In this document: piece by piece, positions 41,563 through 50,441 of the stretch
Position numbering within the stretch: the first letter of the stretch is position 1
Layout: every line of letters begins with the position of its first letter
Source: Oerskovia enterophila
GTDB taxonomy: Bacteria > Actinomycetota > Actinomycetes > Actinomycetales > Cellulomonadaceae
DNA: 64,000 nt
Reading direction: 5' to 3'
NCBI RefSeq assembly: GCF_001692445.1
Contig: NZ_MAQA01000001.1
Location: 124,001 to 188,000 of the forward strand
The notes under the pieces: generated by a model
What the model was told of the DNA's origin: nothing
Seen by the model: only the letters and a program-made list of their open reading frames with translations
Databases searched by the model: none
Translations under genes and position numbers: made by a program

Positions 41563-42204
41563 TTGTCCGAGAACCCGTACCAGCAGCAGCCCACTGATCC
41601 TGCGGCTGGAGCGGACCCGTACGCGGCGCAGCAGCCCACGTACGGCCAGCCGGCCCAGCCCGGCTACGGCACGCCCGCAGGTTCGCCCACGGCCCCGGGG
41701 GTGCAGGGCTACCCGCCGGTCGACCCGTCTGCGGGCCAGCAGGGCGGCTACGGCGAGCAGCCCGGCTACGGGTACGCCGCTCCGGCAGACCCCTACGGCC
41801 AGCAGGCCCAGCCCGGCTACGGTGCCCCCGCGGACCCGTACGGCCAGCAGCCCGGCTACGGGTACGCCGCTCCGGCAGACCCGTACGGCCAGCAGGGCCA
41901 GCCGGGCTACCAGCAGCCCTACGGCGCGTACGGTGCCCAGCAGACCGGCTACTACGAGGACCCGAACGCCAAGTCGCGGCTCGCGGCGGGTCTGCTCGGC
42001 ATCTTCCTGGGCAGCCTCGGGATCCACCGGTTCTACCTGGGGTACACCGGGATCGGCGTGACCATGCTGCTCATCTCGGTGCTGTCGCTGGGGATGCTCA
42101 GCTGGGCCGTCGCCATCTGGGGGCTCGTCGAGGGCATCCTCTACCTGACGTCCAAGACGGGGCAGTACGCGGTCGACTCGACGGGTCGCCCGCTGCGCAG
42201 CTGA
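41563..42204 (+). CDS. TM2-domain protein with Tyr/Gln/Pro/Gly repeat N-terminus
   Basis: A 213-residue protein. Residues 1-130 are low-complexity, with repeats of the type QPGYGYAAPADPYGQQ. At DNA level a 90-base unit occurs twice in tandem (41758-41847 and 41848-41937). The C-terminus is a TM2 domain: basic KSRLAAGLLGIFLGSLGIHRFYLGYTGIG, then a second helix and WGLVEGILYL. TTG 41563 is supported by GAGGAGG at 41552-41558. TM2 proteins with disordered Pro/Gln/Tyr leaders are frequent in actinobacteria. The role is unknown, and a membrane-tethered scaffold or condensate-forming segment is only a guess. Confidence 0.88.
   Translation: MSENPYQQQPTDPAAGADPYAAQQPTYGQPAQPGYGTPAGSPTAPGVQGYPPVDPSAGQQGGYGEQPGYGYAAPADPYGQQAQPGYGAPADPYGQQPGYGYAAPADPYGQQGQPGYQQPYGAYGAQQTGYYEDPNAKSRLAAGLLGIFLGSLGIHRFYLGYTGIGVTMLLISVLSLGMLSWAVAIWGLVEGILYLTSKTGQYAVDSTGRPLRS
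41758..41937 (+). repeat. Tandem 90-bp repeat inside TM2 gene
   Basis: Two 90-base units with a few mismatches encode 30-residue periods of QPGYG/APADPYGQQ. The first 35 bases are identical between copies, consistent with recent slippage or duplication in frame. Confidence 0.8.
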
Positions 42205-42219
42205 CGCAACCGGCTCCGC

Positions 42220-42295
42220 GCGAGTCGGACCCGAGGCAGGTCAGGCAGGGTGGCCGAGCCCACCTGACCCACCTACCTCGGGACCGGCGCCTCGG
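42220..42295 (+). terminator. Imperfect hairpin after TM2 gene
   Basis: CCCGAGG-C-AGGT and ACCT-A-CCTCGGG arms flank an imperfect interior in the TM2-dcd gap. It could fold as a long interrupted stem. The rest of the gap up to 42405 shows no clear feature. Confidence 0.35.
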
Positions 42296-42405
42296 GACAC
42301 CGGCTCACGCCCGGCTCGCGGGGGCCGCCGAGGCCGAGGCCGTGCTCCCGCAGGCCTCCCCGGACCGCCTCCCGGCGGTGACCCGGCGCGGAGTACCGTT
42401 GCCCC

Positions 42406-42981
42406 GTGCTCCTCTCCGACCGCGACATCACTGCCGAGATCGACGCCCAGCGGGTCCGCCTCGACCCCTACGACCCCGCGATGCTCCAGCCGTCGAGCAT
42501 CGACGTGCGCCTGGACAAGTTCTTCCGGTTGTTCGACAACCACAAGTACCCGTTCATCGACCCGTCGACGGACCAGCCGGACCTGACGCGCCTCGTCGAG
42601 GTCGAGCCGGGCGAGCCGTTCATCCTGCACCCGGGCGAGTTCGTCCTGGGCGCCACCTACGAGCAGGTCTCCCTTCCCGACGACGTCGCAGCCCGCCTCG
42701 AGGGCAAGTCCTCCCTGGGGCGCCTCGGGCTCCTCACCCACTCGACCGCCGGCTTCATCGACCCCGGGTTCAGCGGCCACGTGACGCTCGAGCTGAGCAA
42801 CGTCGCGACGCTCCCCATCACGCTGTGGCCCGGGATGAAGATCGGCCAGCTGTGCTTCTTCCGGCTGTCGTCGGCGTCGGAGCACCCGTACGGCTCGTCG
42901 ATCTATGGTTCTCGGTACCAGGGTCAGCGGGGCCCGACGGCCTCGCGCTCCTGGCAGAACTTCCACCGCACCGACGTGTGA
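42406..42981 (+). CDS. dcd: dCTP deaminase (probably bifunctional deaminase/dUTPase type)
   Basis: A 191-residue enzyme that deaminates dCTP to dUTP, the start of dTTP supply. Actinobacterial relatives also hydrolyse dUTP to dUMP. The trimeric dUTPase-like fold shows [29 protein letters not shown], the nucleotide-binding [22 protein letters not shown] with the catalytic-type Glu before it ([11 protein letters not shown]), and [13 protein letters not shown]. The length is typical. GTG 42406 begins translation directly at the conserved MLLSD. A hypothetical gene follows on the same strand. Confidence 0.97.
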   Translation: MLLSDRDITAEIDAQRVRLDPYDPAMLQPSSIDVRLDKFFRLFDNHKYPFIDPSTDQPDLTRLVEVEPGEPFILHPGEFVLGATYEQVSLPDDVAARLEGKSSLGRLGLLTHSTAGFIDPGFSGHVTLELSNVATLPITLWPGMKIGQLCFFRLSSASEHPYGSSIYGSRYQGQRGPTASRSWQNFHRTDV

Positions 42982-43046
42982 TCCCCAGCCGGCTCACCCG
43001 AGCCCGCCAGATCGGACGTTCTCACCGCAGAGAGGCTGACACCACC

Positions 43047-44138
43047 GTGTCCCAGGCGCCCAGCTCGACCCTCCAACCGTTCCCTGCGTCGTCGGCGCAG
43101 GGCCACCAGGCGCGGCACCTGCTCGCGCTGCCGGGGGACGTCGAGATCGACGAGGTCGAGACCCTCGCCGTGTCCAGGTTCGCCGGGGCGCGGTGGGACG
43201 TGGCGCCGTCGGGCACGGATCCCCTGACCCCGGCGCCCCGCACGGCCAAACCGGGCGAACCCGGGGTCCTGCGCACCTCGCGCCACTCGACGCTCACGGG
43301 ACCGTACTCGCCGTGGTCGGCGGACGGCGCCAACCCGGGCCTGCCGCCCGGCACGGCGCAGGTGTACGACGTCGTGTGCCCGCGCGAGCGCGGCGACGTC
43401 CCGTTCCCCGGTGGTGGGGACCGTGACGGCGTCGGGCGAGCTTTCCCCGCGGGCCTGCCCACGCGCGAGGAGGAGCGCGTCATCGCGTGGCTCGTCGAGG
43501 TCGCGCGCCGCCTGGGTGGCTCCATCCGGGTGGACGCGGGCAACCCGGCCGCGCCCGCGGTCGTGCTCACCCCGGACCCGGGCGTCGCGGTCGACATGTC
43601 GGTGTTCTCGGACGTGTGGCTCGACCCGGAGGCCGCGCTGTCGGTCGTCTCGACCGTCCACCCGCGCGTGGTGCTCGCGACCGAGGGGCGCTCGTACGGT
43701 GGCCCGCCCCAGGGCATCGGCGAGCTGCCGCTGTACCGGGGCGAGAAGATGGACCCCGAGCTGCGGCGCGCGCTGCACGCCCAGGCCGACGACATCGACA
43801 TCGCCGCACTGACGAGCGGCAAGGTGCTCGACGGCTACGGCCTGATCCTCGACATGGGGGTCGACGGCCTGGTGGCCGTGGAGATCGGCGGCGAGGAGCA
43901 GCTCCCGCTCCTGCTGCGCAACCTCCCGTGGGCCTCGCAGGGCGCTGTCGCCTACCGGTTGCGCTGGGAGCCGCGCGACCTGGTCGAGGCACAGATGGAG
44001 TCGCCGTCGTTCGAGCTGAAGATCGCGCGCAAGCGTGCGGCCGAGCTCATCGCGACCGTGACGCGGGCGCTCTACGCCGCGGTCGGTGGCGAGATCGCCG
44101 ACGAGGCCGACTTCCTCGTGGACCCGCAGGACATCTGA
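43047..44138 (+). CDS. Conserved hypothetical protein (actinobacterial)
   Basis: A 363-residue soluble protein with no signal peptide or membrane segment and no family I recognise. Sequence landmarks are HLLALPGDVEIDEVETLAVSRFAG near the start, SRHSTLTGPYSPWSADG, LPTREEERVIAWLVEVARRLGGS, VDMSVFSDVWLDPEAALSVV and a C-terminal helix-rich part (FELKIARKRAAELIATVTRAL). The start GTG 43047 follows GAGAGG at about 43030 and opens with SQAPSSTL. It sits 65 bases after dcd and may be co-transcribed. Codon use is like its neighbours, so I take it as a real gene. Confidence 0.8.
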   Translation: MSQAPSSTLQPFPASSAQGHQARHLLALPGDVEIDEVETLAVSRFAGARWDVAPSGTDPLTPAPRTAKPGEPGVLRTSRHSTLTGPYSPWSADGANPGLPPGTAQVYDVVCPRERGDVPFPGGGDRDGVGRAFPAGLPTREEERVIAWLVEVARRLGGSIRVDAGNPAAPAVVLTPDPGVAVDMSVFSDVWLDPEAALSVVSTVHPRVVLATEGRSYGGPPQGIGELPLYRGEKMDPELRRALHAQADDIDIAALTSGKVLDGYGLILDMGVDGLVAVEIGGEEQLPLLLRNLPWASQGAVAYRLRWEPRDLVEAQMESPSFELKIARKRAAELIATVTRALYAAVGGEIADEADFLVDPQDI

Positions 44139-44266
44139 GCGACGGGTGCGGGCCGGCCGGCGGCCCGCACCCGGCCTCGGGAGGCCGGAGCGTGGTTGCG
44201 CTCCCAGAGGCCCGCGAATACTCTGTGCCGAGTAGTCGAAGACGGGCGAGAACGGGCGAGGCGGAC

Positions 44267-44902
44267 ATGGTTGACGACGCAGCGTCCGGCGACGCCGCCA
44301 CAATACGGCGCCGCGCGAACGCCCTGGCGCTCGCGGTCCTCGCGCAGCTCGCGGAGCGGCCCATGCACCCGTACGAGATCGCCCGCACGCTCAAGGACCG
44401 CCGCAAGGACGAGTCCGTGCGGCTCAACTACGGCTCGCTCTACTCGGTCATCACGGCGCTCGTGCGCGACGGGCTCATCGAGCCCGCGGGCACCGAGCAG
44501 GACGGGAACCGCCCGCAGCGCACCGTCTACCGGTTGACCGGGGCGGGGCGGACCGAGGTCGACGACTGGATGCGCGCCCTGCTGGGCGCGCCCGTCAAGG
44601 AGTACCCGCAGTTCATGGCGGCGCTCAGCTTCCTCCCGCTGCTGGCGCCCGACGACGTCGCGGACCTCCTGCGCACCCGTCTCGTCGCGCTGCGGGTCAA
44701 GGTCCGCCGGATCGAGGACGACCTGGAGGACCTGGAGCACACCGACGGGGCGCGAGGCGAGACGTCCGAGCTCGCGGTCGCGGGCTCGCGGTACGAGCTC
44801 GCGATCCTGCGCGCCGAGCTCGCGTACGCCGACGTGCTGGTGCGACGCATCGCCGACGGGACCCTCGGGGGGATCGAGGCGTGGCGGGCGGCCGTCCGCT
44901 GA
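44267..44902 (+). CDS. PadR-family transcriptional regulator
   Basis: A 211-residue regulator. The winged-helix domain (about 15-95) reads LALAVLAQLAERPMHPYEIA, then LNYGSLYSVITALVRDGLIEP and RTVYRLTGAGRTEVDDWMR, the PadR signature. A C-terminal coiled-coil (about 140-210, VKVRRIEDDLEDLEH) serves dimerisation, as in the Vir-like PadR group. ATG 44267 is used. It lies 256 bases upstream of the mrp operon on the same strand and could regulate it or an efflux system elsewhere. No operator is evident. Confidence 0.92.
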   Translation: MVDDAASGDAATIRRRANALALAVLAQLAERPMHPYEIARTLKDRRKDESVRLNYGSLYSVITALVRDGLIEPAGTEQDGNRPQRTVYRLTGAGRTEVDDWMRALLGAPVKEYPQFMAALSFLPLLAPDDVADLLRTRLVALRVKVRRIEDDLEDLEHTDGARGETSELAVAGSRYELAILRAELAYADVLVRRIADGTLGGIEAWRAAVR

Positions 44903-45157
44903 CGCCCTCCGGAGGCGCCGTCGGCTCGCCGCGTCGTGGTCCGCTCGTGTGTTCCCGCTGAACCTGTGACATCACCCACCGATCCTCGGGGCGCCGAGTG
45001 GTCACCAGGGCCTCGTTGAACGGTAAAATACCTACCGGACCCGGTGTGTCTCCGGGCCGTCCTCTGCATGCGCGCTGTCGCGTCGTCCTGGTCGGTCCTG
45101 ACGGCAGCCCCTGGTCCACGTTCTCGCCCACCCGCCCCCGACCAGGACGGAGCGGAC
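44903..45157 (+). promoter_or_regulatory. mrp operon leader region
   Basis: A 255-base gap with no gene. An AT-rich island at 45021-45034 (GGTAAAATACC, partly palindromic) contains TAAAAT as a possible -10 for the mrp operon, with GC-rich sequence on both sides. The 120-base leader to GTG 45158 holds no motif I can name. Confidence 0.45.
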
Positions 45158-48100
45158 GTGCTCTATCTGCTCGTTGCGCATCTGGCAATGGCACTCGGCG
45201 CGCCCGCACTCGTGTCGGTGCTGGGCCGCAAGGCGTTCTTGGTGATGGCTCTCGCGCCCGCCTCCGCCGCTGTCTACGCCCTCAGCTGGACCACACGCGT
45301 CATGGACGGCGTGCACCCCACCGAGGTCACCCAGTGGGTGCCCGGGCTGGGGCTCGAGCTCGCCTTCCGCATGGACACCCTGTCCTGGCTCATGCTGCTG
45401 CTCGTCGGCGGCGTCGGGGCCCTGGTCCTCGTCTACTGCTCGGCCTACTTCTCTCCCACCGCGTCCGGCCTCGGGCGCTTCGGCGCCGTGCTCACGGCGT
45501 TCGCGGGGGCCATGGTCGGCCTGGTCACGGCCGACGACATGCTGCTCCTGTTCATCTTCTGGGAGCTCACGACCGTCTTCTCCTACCTGCTGATCGGCCA
45601 CTACGCCGACCGCAAGGCTAGCCGGCGTGCCGCGATGCAGGCCATCATCGTCACGACCGCAGGCGGTCTGGCGATGCTCGTGGGTGTCGTGATCCTGGGG
45701 GTCCAGGGCGGCACCTTCCGCCTCTCGGAGATCATCGCGGACCCTCCGACGGGCGGGGCCGTGACTGCCGCGACCGTGTGCCTGCTGGCCGGGGCGGCGA
45801 GCAAGGCCGCGCTCATCCCGCTGCACTTCTGGCTCCCCGCAGCCATGGCCGCTCCCACCCCGGTCAGCGCCTACCTGCACGCCGCGGCCATGGTCAAGGC
45901 TGGCGTCTACCTCGTGGCGCGGTTCGCCCCCGCCTACTCCGACACCACGGTCTGGCGCACGATCGTCATCGTCCTGGGTGTGGGCACGCTGCTCGTGGGC
46001 GGCTACCGCGCGCTGCGCCAGCACGACCTCAAGCTCGTCCTGGCGTTCGGCACCGTGAGCCAGCTCGGCCTGATCGTCCTGCTCGTCGGGCTCGGGACGC
46101 GGTCCGCCGCTCTCGCGGGCCTGGCGATGATCGGCGCGCACGCCATGTTCAAGGCCTCGCTCTTCCTCGTGGTCGGCGTGGTCGACGCCGCGACGGGCAC
46201 CCGCGACCTGCGCCGGCTGACGGGCGTCGGGCGCGCGCTGCCGCTGACCGCGCTCGCGGGCGGCCTCGCGACCGCGTCCATGATCGGCCTGCCCCCGCTC
46301 GCGGGCTACGTCGCCAAGGAGGCCGCGCTCGAGGCGCTCCTGCACGGCGAGGGACCCACCTGGGTCGACGCCGTGGTGCTGATCGGCGTCGTCGTGGGCT
46401 CGATGTTCACGGTCGCCTACGGCGCCCGCTTCTTCTGGGGCGCGTTCGCGACCAAGAAGCACGTCGCGGCGGCCGTGGCCCGGGCCAACGAGCACGTCCG
46501 CCTCAACGCGACCGGCAAGCAGCTCGTCGCCCAGCGCGGCGCGGGGCTCCCGCTGCCCGACGAGGCACCGATCGACCCGGCCCGCATCCACCGCCAGCCC
46601 GTGCTCCTCGTGTGGCCTGCGCTCGTCCTGGCGCTGCTCGGCCTCGCGGCCGCGCTCGTCCCGCACTTCGGCGAGAACCTGCTCGCGCCCTACGCCGACA
46701 CCTACCCGACCGGCGAGCCCGGGCACCTGACGCTCTGGGCCGGGTTCACGCCGGCCCTGGGGCTCACGGTCCTGATCCTCGCCGTCGGCGCGCTGCTGTT
46801 CTGGCAGCGCAAGGCCGTCGAGCGGTTCCAGGCCTCGCTCTGGACCGGCCCGGAGGCCGACCGCACCTACCGCCGGATCATGCGCCGCCTCGACGACGTC
46901 GCCGCCGACGTCACCGCGGTCACGCAGCGTGGTTCGCTGCCGTTCTACCTCGGCGCGATCCTCGTCGTGCTCGTCGTCGGGCCCGGCCTCCTGATGTTCA
47001 TCGGCGGGCAGTGGCCCGAGCAGGTCAAGGCGTGGGACCGCCCAGCGCAGATCGCCGCGGTCGCGGCCATCTGCGTCGCGTCCGTCCTCGCGGCCCGCTC
47101 ACGCCGTCGCCTCAAGGCCGTGATCCTCGTGGGCATCGCGGGCTACGGCAACGCCATGCTGTTCCTGCTGCACGGCGCCCCGGACCTCGCGCTCACGCAG
47201 GTCCTCGTCGAGACCATCACCCTCGTGGTCATGGTCCTGGTGCTCCGCAGGCTCCCTCCGTACTTCTCCAACCGGCCGCTCGCGACGTCGCGCTGGGTGC
47301 GGCTCGTCCTGGGCGTCGCGGTGGGCGTGGTCATGATGGGCTTCGCCCTCACGGTCCCGCTCGCCCGCGTGGCCAGCCCCATCTCGCTCGACTTCCCGGC
47401 CGAGGCGTTCATCCACGGGTACGGCAAGAACATCGTCAACGTGACCCTCGTGGACATCCGCGCCTGGGACACCATGGGCGAGATCTCGGTGCTGCTCGTC
47501 GCGGCGACCGGTGTCGCGTCCCTGGTCTTCCTGCGGACCCGCAGCGGCGAGATCCTGCGCGAGCGCAACGCGACGTCGTCGGGCGCCGCGACCCCCGGGA
47601 TCTGGGCCAACGAGGAGGACCCGGGCGCCGCGCTGCGCCGCCGAGGCGTCGACGAGGCGACCGCGCAGGGCAAGCAGCCGCGCATGCTCGTGTGGCTGAG
47701 CGCGGGGCGCACGCTCGCCCCGCAGCGACGCTCGGTCATCTTCGAGGTCGTCACGCGCGTGCTCTTCCACTCGATGATCGTGTTCGCGATCTTCCTGCTC
47801 TTCTCGGGGCACAACGCCCCCGGTGGCGGCTTCGCGGCCGGGCTCGTGGTCGGGATCGCGCTGATCGTTCGCTACCTTGCGGGCGGACGCTACGAGCTCG
47901 GCGAGGCCGCTCCGGTCCACCCCGGTCTGCTGCTGGGCACGGGGCTGTTCCTGTCCGTCGGGGTCGGGTTGATCGGCCTGATCATGGGCGGGAGCGTGCT
48001 GCAGAGCGTCGCGATCGACCTGACCCTCCCGCTCGTCGGGACGATCCACCTGGTCACGTCGCTGTTCTTCGACATCGGGGTGTTCCTCGTGGTCGTCGGC

Positions 48101-48226
48101 CTGGTCCTCGACATCCTGCGCACGCTCGGTGCCGAGATCGACCGGCACGGCGAGGCCGCGGCCCGGGAGGACGCGGGCCCCATGGAAGCGATGGAACCGG
48201 ACCAGATCGGAGGGGGGCGACGATGA
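45158..48226 (+). CDS. mrpA: Mrp Na+/H+ antiporter subunit A fused to MrpB domain
   Basis: A 1022-residue polytopic subunit. The NuoL/MrpA antiporter-like part (about 1-780) has SWLMLLLVGGVGALVLVYC, LFIFWELTTVFSYLLIGHY, AAMAAPTPVSAYLHAAAMVKAGVYL and KASLFLVVGVVDAATGTRD. The C-terminal part (about 855-1010: FEVVTRVLFHSMIVFAIFLLFSGHN, PGGGFAAGLVVGIALIVRYLAGG) is an MrpB domain, explaining why no separate mrpB exists. GTG 45158 has GGAG 5 bases upstream and opens directly on TM1. The next gene overlaps by four bases (ATGA). The complex exports Na+ for H+ and supports alkali and salt tolerance. Confidence 0.95.
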   Translation: MLYLLVAHLAMALGAPALVSVLGRKAFLVMALAPASAAVYALSWTTRVMDGVHPTEVTQWVPGLGLELAFRMDTLSWLMLLLVGGVGALVLVYCSAYFSPTASGLGRFGAVLTAFAGAMVGLVTADDMLLLFIFWELTTVFSYLLIGHYADRKASRRAAMQAIIVTTAGGLAMLVGVVILGVQGGTFRLSEIIADPPTGGAVTAATVCLLAGAASKAALIPLHFWLPAAMAAPTPVSAYLHAAAMVKAGVYLVARFAPAYSDTTVWRTIVIVLGVGTLLVGGYRALRQHDLKLVLAFGTVSQLGLIVLLVGLGTRSAALAGLAMIGAHAMFKASLFLVVGVVDAATGTRDLRRLTGVGRALPLTALAGGLATASMIGLPPLAGYVAKEAALEALLHGEGPTWVDAVVLIGVVVGSMFTVAYGARFFWGAFATKKHVAAAVARANEHVRLNATGKQLVAQRGAGLPLPDEAPIDPARIHRQPVLLVWPALVLALLGLAAALVPHFGENLLAPYADTYPTGEPGHLTLWAGFTPALGLTVLILAVGALLFWQRKAVERFQASLWTGPEADRTYRRIMRRLDDVAADVTAVTQRGSLPFYLGAILVVLVVGPGLLMFIGGQWPEQVKAWDRPAQIAAVAAICVASVLAARSRRRLKAVILVGIAGYGNAMLFLLHGAPDLALTQVLVETITLVVMVLVLRRLPPYFSNRPLATSRWVRLVLGVAVGVVMMGFALTVPLARVASPISLDFPAEAFIHGYGKNIVNVTLVDIRAWDTMGEISVLLVAATGVASLVFLRTRSGEILRERNATSSGAATPGIWANEEDPGAALRRRGVDEATAQGKQPRMLVWLSAGRTLAPQRRSVIFEVVTRVLFHSMIVFAIFLLFSGHNAPGGGFAAGLVVGIALIVRYLAGGRYELGEAAPVHPGLLLGTGLFLSVGVGLIGLIMGGSVLQSVAIDLTLPLVGTIHLVTSLFFDIGVFLVVVGLVLDILRTLGAEIDRHGEAAAREDAGPMEAMEPDQIGGGRR

Positions 48227-48870
48227 ACCCGACGAACCACCTGCTCGCGCCGCTCCTGCTGCCGGCAGCCGACATCGACCCCGCAGAGGTCGCGCGGACC
48301 ACCGACAGCATCGACATGACCCCGAGCCTCGTCCTGGTCCTGGCGATCGGCGTCCTGTTCGCCACGGGTGTCTACCTGCTCCTCGAGCGCAGCCTGACGC
48401 GCGTGCTCATCGGCTTCATCCTCATCGGCAACGGCGCGAACCTCATGTTCCTCGTCGCCGGAGGGCGGGCCGGGGGCGCACCGATCATCGGGAAGACCGA
48501 GCCGGCCCAGATGAGCGACCCGCTCGTCCAGGCCATGGTCCTGACCGCGATCGTCATCACCCTGGGCCTCACGGCCTTCGTGCTCGCCATGGCCTACCGG
48601 TCGTGGCAGCTGCACGGCCACGACGAGGTGCAGGACGACCTCGAGGACCGCCGCGTCGCGCGCCACGCCGCGCGCAACGCCCCGGCGTTCGAGGACAGCG
48701 ACACCGAGGAGAGCGGAGCCACCCTGGACGACGAGGCCGCCGAGGTCTACGACGAGACCGACGGCGACGGGGACGGGGAGACCGACGCGCGCGACGGGAA
48801 CCGTCCTGGGCCGGACAAGGCGGCACGCAGACAGGGCCGACCGGGCACCGGAGGAGGTGAGGGCCGATGA
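48223..48870 (+). CDS. mrpC: Mrp antiporter subunit C with acidic tail
   Basis: A 215-residue NuoK-like subunit. Three transmembrane helices lie within about residues 33-130 (LVLVLAIGVLFATGVYLLLE, VLIGFILIGNGANLMFLVAGG, AMVLTAIVITLGLTAFVLAMAYRSW). A tail of about 80 residues follows that is unusual for the family, rich in Asp/Glu (EDSDTEESGATLDDEAAEVYDETDGD split by few others) and ending in a basic KAARRQGR patch. Usual MrpC proteins are about 110-130 residues, so the acidic extension is notable. It overlaps mrpA and mrpD by four bases each. The ribosome site is GGAGGGG. Confidence 0.95.
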   Translation: MNPTNHLLAPLLLPAADIDPAEVARTTDSIDMTPSLVLVLAIGVLFATGVYLLLERSLTRVLIGFILIGNGANLMFLVAGGRAGGAPIIGKTEPAQMSDPLVQAMVLTAIVITLGLTAFVLAMAYRSWQLHGHDEVQDDLEDRRVARHAARNAPAFEDSDTEESGATLDDEAAEVYDETDGDGDGETDARDGNRPGPDKAARRQGRPGTGGGEGR

Positions 48871-50441
48871 CCTTCCCCTACAGCTTCGCGACCCTCGTCC
48901 CGCTGCCCGTCGTCCTGCCGCTCTTCGCGGCGGGCCTCGCGCTCGCGCTGTGGCGTCACCCGCGCGCCCAGCACATCATCTCGGTCGCCGCGCTGACGCT
49001 GGTCCTGGCCGCGTCGATCGGGCTGCTCATCGGCGCCGACAGCGGCCCCATCGTGGTCGACGTCGGGGAGTGGGCCGCGCCCGTCGGCATCGACCTGGTC
49101 GCGGACCGGCTCTCTGCGCTCATGCTCACGGTCTCGAGCTTCGTGCTGCTGTGCGTCCTGCTCTACTCGCTGGGGCAGGGCGTGGCCGACGGGCACGACA
49201 AGGCCCCCGTCTCGATCTACCACCCGACCTACCTGGTCCTGGCCGCGGGCGTCGCCAACGCGTTCCTCTCGGGCGACCTGTTCAACCTGTACGTGGGCTT
49301 CGAGATCCTGCTCGCCGCGTCCTACGTCCTGCTGACGCTCGGCGGGACGGGTGAGCGCATCCGCGCCGGGTCCATCTACGTGGTCGTCGCGCTCCTCTCG
49401 TCGGTCATCTTCCTCGTCGCTATCGCGCTGACCTATGCCGCGACGGGCACGGTCAACCTGGCCCAGCTCGCCGAGAGGCTCCCGGACGTGGACCCTGGGG
49501 TCCGCATGACGCTGCAGCTCCTGCTGCTGCTCGCGTTCGGGATCAAGGCGGCGATCTTCCCGCTCTCGGCCTGGCTCCCCGACTCGTACCCGACGGCGCC
49601 CGCCCCGGTCACGGCGGTGTTCGCGGGGCTGCTCACCAAGGTCGGCGTCTACGCGATCATCCGCACCCAGACGCTCCTGTTCCCCGACAACCGCCTCGAC
49701 ACCGTGCTCATGTGGCTCGCGCTGCTGACCATGGTGATCGGGATCCTGGGCGCCGTGGCGCAGAACGACATCAAACGTCTGCTGTCGTTCACCCTGGTCA
49801 GCCACATCGGCTACATGATCTTCGGCATCGCGATGGCGTCCGAGGCCGGGATGGCGGCGTCGATCTTCTACGTCGTGCACCACATCACCGTCCAGACGAC
49901 GCTGTTCCTCGTCGTCGGGCTCATCGAGCGGCGGGGCGGATCCACGTCGCTCGACAAGCTGGGCGGCCTCGCGAGGATCGCGCCGGGGCTCGCGATCCTG
50001 TTCTTCGTCCCCGCGATGAACCTCGCGGGCATCCCGCCGCTGTCCGGGTTCCTCGGCAAGGTCGGCCTCCTCCAGGAGGGCGTCGCCCAGGGCACGCCGC
50101 TCACGTGGGCGCTCGTCGTGGGCAGCGTCGTGACCTCGCTCCTGACGCTCTACGCGATCGTCAAGGCGTGGAACAAGGCGTTCTGGCAGACGGCACCGGT
50201 CGAGCTCCCGTCGACGGGCACCCCGCGAGGCATGGTCGGGCCCACGACGGCGCTCGTCGCGTTCGGTCTGGCCCTCACGTTCGCCGCGGGCCCGCTCTAC
50301 TCGTACGCCGAGCGCGCCGCAGGGAATCTCATGCAGCCCTCGACGTACGTCGACGCGGTGTTCCCCGACGACTCGGGGCGTGGGCAGGGAGTGTCGAGCG
50401 ACCTCGTCGAGGAAGAGCAGCAGGGAGGTGAGGACTCATGA
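48867..50441 (+). CDS. mrpD: Mrp antiporter subunit D
   Basis: A 524-residue NuoN/NuoM-like proton-translocating subunit with about 14 hydrophobic helices. Conserved segments are NLYVGFEILLAASYVLLTLGG (with the conserved Glu), AAIFPLSAWLPDSYPTAPAPVTAVFAGLLTKVGVYAI (ion-path Lys), LSFTLVSHIGYMIFGIA and GIPPLSGFLGKVGLLQEG. It is coupled to both neighbours by ATGA overlaps. Confidence 0.96.
   Translation: MTFPYSFATLVPLPVVLPLFAAGLALALWRHPRAQHIISVAALTLVLAASIGLLIGADSGPIVVDVGEWAAPVGIDLVADRLSALMLTVSSFVLLCVLLYSLGQGVADGHDKAPVSIYHPTYLVLAAGVANAFLSGDLFNLYVGFEILLAASYVLLTLGGTGERIRAGSIYVVVALLSSVIFLVAIALTYAATGTVNLAQLAERLPDVDPGVRMTLQLLLLLAFGIKAAIFPLSAWLPDSYPTAPAPVTAVFAGLLTKVGVYAIIRTQTLLFPDNRLDTVLMWLALLTMVIGILGAVAQNDIKRLLSFTLVSHIGYMIFGIAMASEAGMAASIFYVVHHITVQTTLFLVVGLIERRGGSTSLDKLGGLARIAPGLAILFFVPAMNLAGIPPLSGFLGKVGLLQEGVAQGTPLTWALVVGSVVTSLLTLYAIVKAWNKAFWQTAPVELPSTGTPRGMVGPTTALVAFGLALTFAAGPLYSYAERAAGNLMQPSTYVDAVFPDDSGRGQGVSSDLVEEEQQGGEDS

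Noticed and set aside
41758-41937. Direct repeats as a CRISPR array
   Set aside because: The repeats are in frame inside a coding low-complexity segment, contiguous and without spacers. No CRISPR array or cas gene is seen in the window.
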